Below the pieces are notes generated by a model that did not search any database, had not been told where the DNA came from, and saw only the letters and a list, made by a program, of their open reading frames with translations. A DNA stretch of 8,428 nt, from contig DASSHC010000189.1 in NCBI GenBank assembly GCA_035693105.1, positions 1 to 8,428 on the forward strand, in the 5' to 3' direction. This document shows positions 6,190-8,428 of this stretch, piece after piece. How positions within the stretch are numbered: position 1 is the first letter of the stretch; every line of letters starts with the position of its first letter. The position numbers and the translations under genes were made by a program. The stretch is from DASSHC01 sp035693105. Lineage in GTDB: Bacteria; Chloroflexota; Chloroflexia; Thermomicrobiales; Thermomicrobiaceae.

Positions 6190-6492
6190 CTAGACCTGGC
6201 CGAACAGGTCGATCGTGTCGCCCTGGGCCAGCGTAACAATCGCCTTCTTCCGCCTGGGCGTCCGCCCAATAATTGGGCGGCGCTGAGTGCGGCGGCTGCG
6301 GCGGCGCTCCTTGCCGCGCACGTTCATCGTGTTGACCGCCAGTACCGTCACATCGAACGCCTGCTCCACAGCCTGCTTGATCTGAATCTTATTGGCGTCG
6401 CGCGCCACTTCGAAGATGTACTGGTTGTCCTCCATCAGCCGGGTGTTCTTCTCGGTGATGACGGGCCGTACCAGCACGTCCTGCAAGTCCAT
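6190..6492 (-). CDS. rplW: 50S ribosomal protein L23
   Basis: L23 lies at the tunnel exit and docks trigger factor and signal recognition particle. The product (100 residues from this ATG) shows LVRPVITEKNTRLM near the start, YIFEVARDANKIQIKQAVE (about 26-44), VLAVNTMNVRGK (50-61) and the conserved end KKAIVTLAQGDTIDLF (82-97). A second in-frame ATG two codons upstream (6498-6496) is possible; the AAGGGG purine run next to the rplD stop is 9 bases from the ATG used here but only 3 from the upstream one. The loop at about residues 61-81 is very arginine-rich, seems somewhat longer than usual, and has RR where many L23 proteins have a tryptophan before KKAIVTL. A 19-base perfect palindrome lies in the DNA for this loop. 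It sits between rplD and rplB as in other bacteria. Confidence 0.95.
   Translation of the reverse strand: MDLQDVLVRPVITEKNTRLMEDNQYIFEVARDANKIQIKQAVEQAFDVTVLAVNTMNVRGKERRRSRRTQRRPIIGRTPRRKKAIVTLAQGDTIDLFGQV
6262..6280. repeat. Perfect 19-base palindrome inside rplW
   Basis: CCGCCCAAT and ATTGGGCGG flank a single central base (6271), a perfect 9-base inverted repeat. As RNA it could form a seven-pair GC-rich stem with a five-base loop. A further TGGGCG element on the plus strand at 6255-6260 pairs with CGCCCA at 6263-6268, so a second, mutually exclusive hairpin can form. The arms encode residues 72-77 (RPIIGR) of L23. Confidence 0.75.
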
Positions 6493-6505
6493 CGTCATCG
6501 TCCCC

Positions 6506-7135
6506 TTACTGCGCCCACAACTGATGAATGACATCCAGCGCATCGCGCGTCACCAGCATGCGCTCGTGGTTCATCACGTCGCGCATGTTGACGTACTGCG
6601 CCGGGAGCACCAGAACCTTTTCCAGGTTGCCGGCGCCGCGCTTGATCACCTCGTTCGGCCCCGCCGTCAGGATCAAGGTCGAGCGCGCCGCACCGTTCGG
6701 AAGCCGTCCGAGGGTCTCGCGCATCACGCGCGTGCGCGGCTCGATCGCCTCCAGCCCCTCGACCACGAAGAGCTGATCCGCCCGCGCCCTGGCCGAGAGT
6801 GCGGAACGAATCGCCAGCCGCCGCATCTTCTTCGGCATGTCCTGGGCGTACGAGCGCGGGTGCGGCCCCCAGACGACGCCGCCGCCGCGCCACTGCGGCG
6901 AGCGGATGCTCCCCTGCCGCGCGCGACCGGTGCCCTTCTGGCGCCAGGGCTTGCGCCCGCCGCCGCGCACCTGGCCGCGGGTCAGGGTGTTGTGCGTGCC
7001 CCGACGGGCGTTGGCCAACTGGCGCACCAGCGCCTGGTGCATCACCGGCACGTTGGGCTCGATGTTGAAGACCGACTCCGCCGCCTCCACCTGCCCGGTG
7101 GGCGTGCCGCTCACGTCGTAGACCGTCAGCTCCAT
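6506..7135 (-). CDS. rplD: 50S ribosomal protein L4
   Basis: L4 (also called L1e in other domains) is a primary 23S rRNA binder whose extended loop lines the nascent-peptide exit tunnel at the constriction next to L22. The 209-residue product has the compact globular fold plus the loop at about residues 53-96, including RGGGRKPWRQKGTGRARQG and a Trp/Gly-rich stretch ending in GPHPRSY. The C-terminal half, with SALSARARADQLFVVEGL, is the conserved globular part. In E. coli L4 also represses the S10 operon by binding an mRNA leader; no matching leader is seen in front of rpsJ here. It begins with ATG after a near-perfect Shine-Dalgarno and ends TAA, seven bases before the first possible rplW start. 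Confidence 0.97.
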   Translation of the reverse strand: MELTVYDVSGTPTGQVEAAESVFNIEPNVPVMHQALVRQLANARRGTHNTLTRGQVRGGGRKPWRQKGTGRARQGSIRSPQWRGGGVVWGPHPRSYAQDMPKKMRRLAIRSALSARARADQLFVVEGLEAIEPRTRVMRETLGRLPNGAARSTLILTAGPNEVIKRGAGNLEKVLVLPAQYVNMRDVMNHERMLVTRDALDVIHQLWAQ

Positions 7136-7142
7136 GTTTGCT

Positions 7143-7150
7143 ACCTCCTA
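7143..7150 (-). promoter_or_regulatory. Shine-Dalgarno of rplD overlapping the rplC stop
   Basis: The rplC TAG stop (7150-7148) forms the first bases of TAGGAGGT, so AGGAGGT lies 7 bases before the rplD ATG. A ribosome finishing L3 sits directly on the L4 initiation site, which suggests translational coupling. Confidence 0.8.
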
Positions 7151-7795
7151 GGCCCCACGCAGCGCGCGCTGGCGCTGCTTGACCGCGTGCCGGACCAGGA
7201 GAAGCCCCTTATCGGCGCCCGGAATCGACCCCTTCACCAGGATCACATTGCGATCCGGCAGTACCCGCACCACGTCGAGATTCTGCACGGTCACCCGCTC
7301 ATTCCCCATGCGGCCGGCCATTTTCATCCCCTTGAGCACGCGGCTCGGGGTGGCGCTGGCCCCGATCGAGCCTGGCGCGCGAGCCCGGTCCGACTGGCCG
7401 TGGGTCTTCGGGCCGCCGTGGAAGCCGTGGCGCTTCATCACGCCCTGGAAGCCCTTGCCCTTGCTGGTCCCGCTCACATCGACCTGCTCGCCCACCTCGA
7501 ACGTGGTGCAATCCAGCACCTGGCCCACGCTGTACTCGTCGATGTCGGTGGCGTGAAACTCGCGCAGATACCGCGAGTTGGCGTTGGCCGCCCGCCGGTG
7601 CCCGCGCGCTGGCTGGTTCAGCCGCTTCTTCTCGCCGAAGCCAAGCTGAACGGCCTCGTAGCCGTCGCGCTCTTTGGTCTTGATCTGGGTCACCACGCAG
7701 GGGCCGACTTCGATGACGGTGACCGGGACGACCCGCCCGGTCTCATCGAAGACCTGGGTCATGCCCAGCTTCTTCCCCATCAATCCCTCAATCAT
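7148..7795 (-). CDS. rplC: 50S ribosomal protein L3
   Basis: L3 is an early 23S rRNA-binding protein whose long extension reaches toward the peptidyl transferase centre. The 215-residue product is of normal length. It opens MIEGLMGKKLGMTQVF, carries the conserved rRNA-binding loop with FHGGPKTHGQSDR (about residues 125-137), PGSIGASATPSRV (141-153) and KGMKMAGRMGNERVTVQNL (155-173). At the position corresponding to the glutamine that PrmB methylates in E. coli L3 (Gln150, in PGSIGQ) this protein has Ala146, so that modification would not be possible here; alanine is common in other phyla. The ATG at 7795 is preferred because MIEGLMGKKLGMTQ aligns with the usual L3 start; GAGGGAGAGAG lies just upstream. 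An internal ATG at 7780 is a weaker alternative. Confidence 0.97.
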   Translation of the reverse strand: MIEGLMGKKLGMTQVFDETGRVVPVTVIEVGPCVVTQIKTKERDGYEAVQLGFGEKKRLNQPARGHRRAANANSRYLREFHATDIDEYSVGQVLDCTTFEVGEQVDVSGTSKGKGFQGVMKRHGFHGGPKTHGQSDRARAPGSIGASATPSRVLKGMKMAGRMGNERVTVQNLDVVRVLPDRNVILVKGSIPGADKGLLLVRHAVKQRQRALRGA

Positions 7796-7881
7796 TGGCT
7801 CTCTCCCTCATCAGGACGTGGCAGCAGACGAGGGTGTGTCCGCTCCCACCTGCAGAGCATGATCCCGAGGATCAGCTTTAC
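7796..7881 (-). other. 86-base rpsJ–rplC intergenic region with two potential hairpins
   Basis: This is the longest gap in the window. Just after the rpsJ stop, bases 7856-7877 can form a stem AGC-TGATCC / GGATCA-(T)-GCT with a 3-base loop, nine pairs with one bulged base. Bases 7824-7853 can form a second nine-pair stem with three G-U pairs (GCAGGTGGG with CTCGTCTGC) and a 12-base loop. Neither is followed by a T run, so they are not intrinsic terminators. A GAGGGA-type ribosome binding site for rplC lies at its end. It may be an RNA processing or control site, or simply a spacer; no known leader family was recognised. Confidence 0.5.
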
Positions 7882-8202
7882 CTACAGTTTGATCTCGATA
7901 TCCACGCCGGCCGGCAGATTCAGACGCATCAGCGAGCGAATCGTCGCCTGGCTCGGCTCCAGCACATCAATCAGGCGCTTGTGCGTCCTGATCTCGAACT
8001 GCTCCTGCGAATCCTTGTCGATAAATGGCGACCGGATCACGCTGAACTTCTCGATCCTGGTCGGCAACGGTACCGGACCGGAAACCTTCGCGCCCGTGCT
8101 CTCCGCCGTGTCCACGATCTTCGACGCGGCTTGGTCCAGAATCCGGTGGTCATAGGCCTTCAGCCGGATCCGAATCTTCTGCGTCGGGCGACGCGCCGTC
8201 AT
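7882..8202 (-). CDS. rpsJ: 30S ribosomal protein S10
   Basis: S10 binds the 3' domain of 16S rRNA in the head of the small subunit; in many bacteria it also serves as NusE, the partner of NusB in transcription antitermination. The KIRIRLKAYDHR stretch near the N-terminus, the SGPVPLPT segment, the RSPFIDKDSQEQFEIRTHKR stretch and the C-terminal LPAGVDIEIKL are typical. From this ATG it is 106 residues, close to the usual 100-105. The start is not certain: a TTG two codons upstream (8208-8206) sits 6 bases from the GGGAGG Shine-Dalgarno, whereas the ATG sits 12 bases from it. I kept the ATG because rpsH and rpsQ in this window also have long spacers. It follows tuf closely and is separated from rplC by an unusually long 86-base gap. 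Confidence 0.95.
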   Translation of the reverse strand: MTARRPTQKIRIRLKAYDHRILDQAASKIVDTAESTGAKVSGPVPLPTRIEKFSVIRSPFIDKDSQEQFEIRTHKRLIDVLEPSQATIRSLMRLNLPAGVDIEIKL

Positions 8203-8214
8203 TGACAATTCGTG

Positions 8215-8220
8215 CCTCCC
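8215..8220 (-). promoter_or_regulatory. Shine-Dalgarno of rpsJ
   Basis: GGGAGG on the minus strand lies in the short tuf–rpsJ gap. Its distance to TTG at 8208 is 6 bases and to ATG at 8202 is 12 bases, so spacing alone favours a TTG start while codon preference favours ATG. Confidence 0.7.
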
Positions 8221-8223
8221 TGA

Positions 8224-8428
8224 TTACTGCAGAATCTTGGTGACGACACCGGCGCCGACGGTGCGGCCACCCTCACGGATGGCGAAGCGCAGCCCCTCCT
8301 CGATCGCCACCGGCTGGATCAGCTCCACCGTCATCTGGATGTTGTCCCCCGGCATCACCATCTCCACCCCCTCGGGCAGTTGGATCGCCCCGGTCACGTC
8401 CGTCGTGCGGATGTAGAACTGCGGCCGG
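8224..8428 (-). CDS. tuf: Elongation factor Tu, C-terminal part (partial, 5' end outside window)
   Basis: The last 67 codons of a translation factor gene, ending in TAA, are present; the gene continues beyond the right edge. The peptide begins RPQFYIRTTDVTG, contains a VMPGDNIQMTVELIQPVA segment and ends RTVGAGVVTKILQ, which is the hallmark beta-barrel domain 3 of EF-Tu. EF-Tu is the cytoplasmic GTPase that carries aminoacyl-tRNA to the ribosomal A site; domain 3 contacts the tRNA T stem and EF-Ts. The GTPase domain lies outside the window, so nucleotide-binding motifs cannot be checked. The stop lies only 21 bases before the rpsJ ATG, so the two genes are almost surely on one transcript. Many bacteria carry two tuf copies; whether this is the only one cannot be told from here. 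Confidence 0.96.
   Translation of the reverse strand, partial: RPQFYIRTTDVTGAIQLPEGVEMVMPGDNIQMTVELIQPVAIEEGLRFAIREGGRTVGAGVVTKILQ

Noticed and set aside
6392..8155. A 587-codon open frame on the plus strand opposite rplC, rplD and rpsJ.
   Set aside because: Same explanation: antisense shadow of GC-biased genes, no ribosome binding site or domain seen.
8202..8230. Plus-strand TTGACA at 8202-8207 with TACTGC 17 bases downstream, a possible antisense promoter.
   Set aside because: The -10 element matches only about three of six consensus positions, and there is no sign of an RNA gene downstream.

Overview
The window is one unbroken block of translation genes, all read from the minus strand. 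In transcription order (high to low coordinates) it runs: 3' end of tuf, rpsJ, rplC, rplD, rplW, rplB, rpsS, rplV, rpsC, rplP, rpmC, rpsQ, rplN, rplX, rplE, rpsN, rpsH, rplF, and the start of rplR, which leaves the window at base 1. This is the classic bacterial str–S10–spc ribosomal protein superoperon in its canonical order, with no insertion, loss or rearrangement.

The DNA is strongly GC-rich. S14 is the short zinc-binding form, L24 carries a C-terminal zinc ribbon, and tuf abuts rpsJ directly. These traits and the overall sequence style suggest a high-GC member of Chloroflexota, perhaps a Thermomicrobia relative. That placement rests on recalled family resemblance and was not computed.

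Layout from right to left: bases 8224-8428 hold the EF-Tu C-terminus; 2953-8202 hold the S10 operon genes from S10 to S17; 1-2919 hold the first part of the spc operon (L14, L24, L5, S14, S8, L6, L18). Intergenic gaps are mostly 1-45 bases. The two longest are 86 bases between rpsJ and rplC, which can fold into two hairpins, and 76 bases between rplF and rplR. Almost every gene has a good purine-rich Shine-Dalgarno, several overlapping the stop codon of the preceding gene. I see no convincing promoter or intrinsic terminator, so the block is probably one transcript started upstream of the window. No stretch above 300 bases lacks a gene.

The products build both ribosomal subunits: S10, S19, S3, S17, S14 and S8 for 30S; L3, L4, L23, L2, L22, L16, L29, L14, L24, L5, L6 and L18 for 50S. 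EF-Tu delivers aminoacyl-tRNA to the finished ribosome.

I find no previously undescribed system here. The points most worth a second look are the dominance of TAG stop codons (14 of 18), the structured rpsJ–rplC gap, a perfect 19-base palindrome in rplW, and a well-supported TTG start for rpsS.
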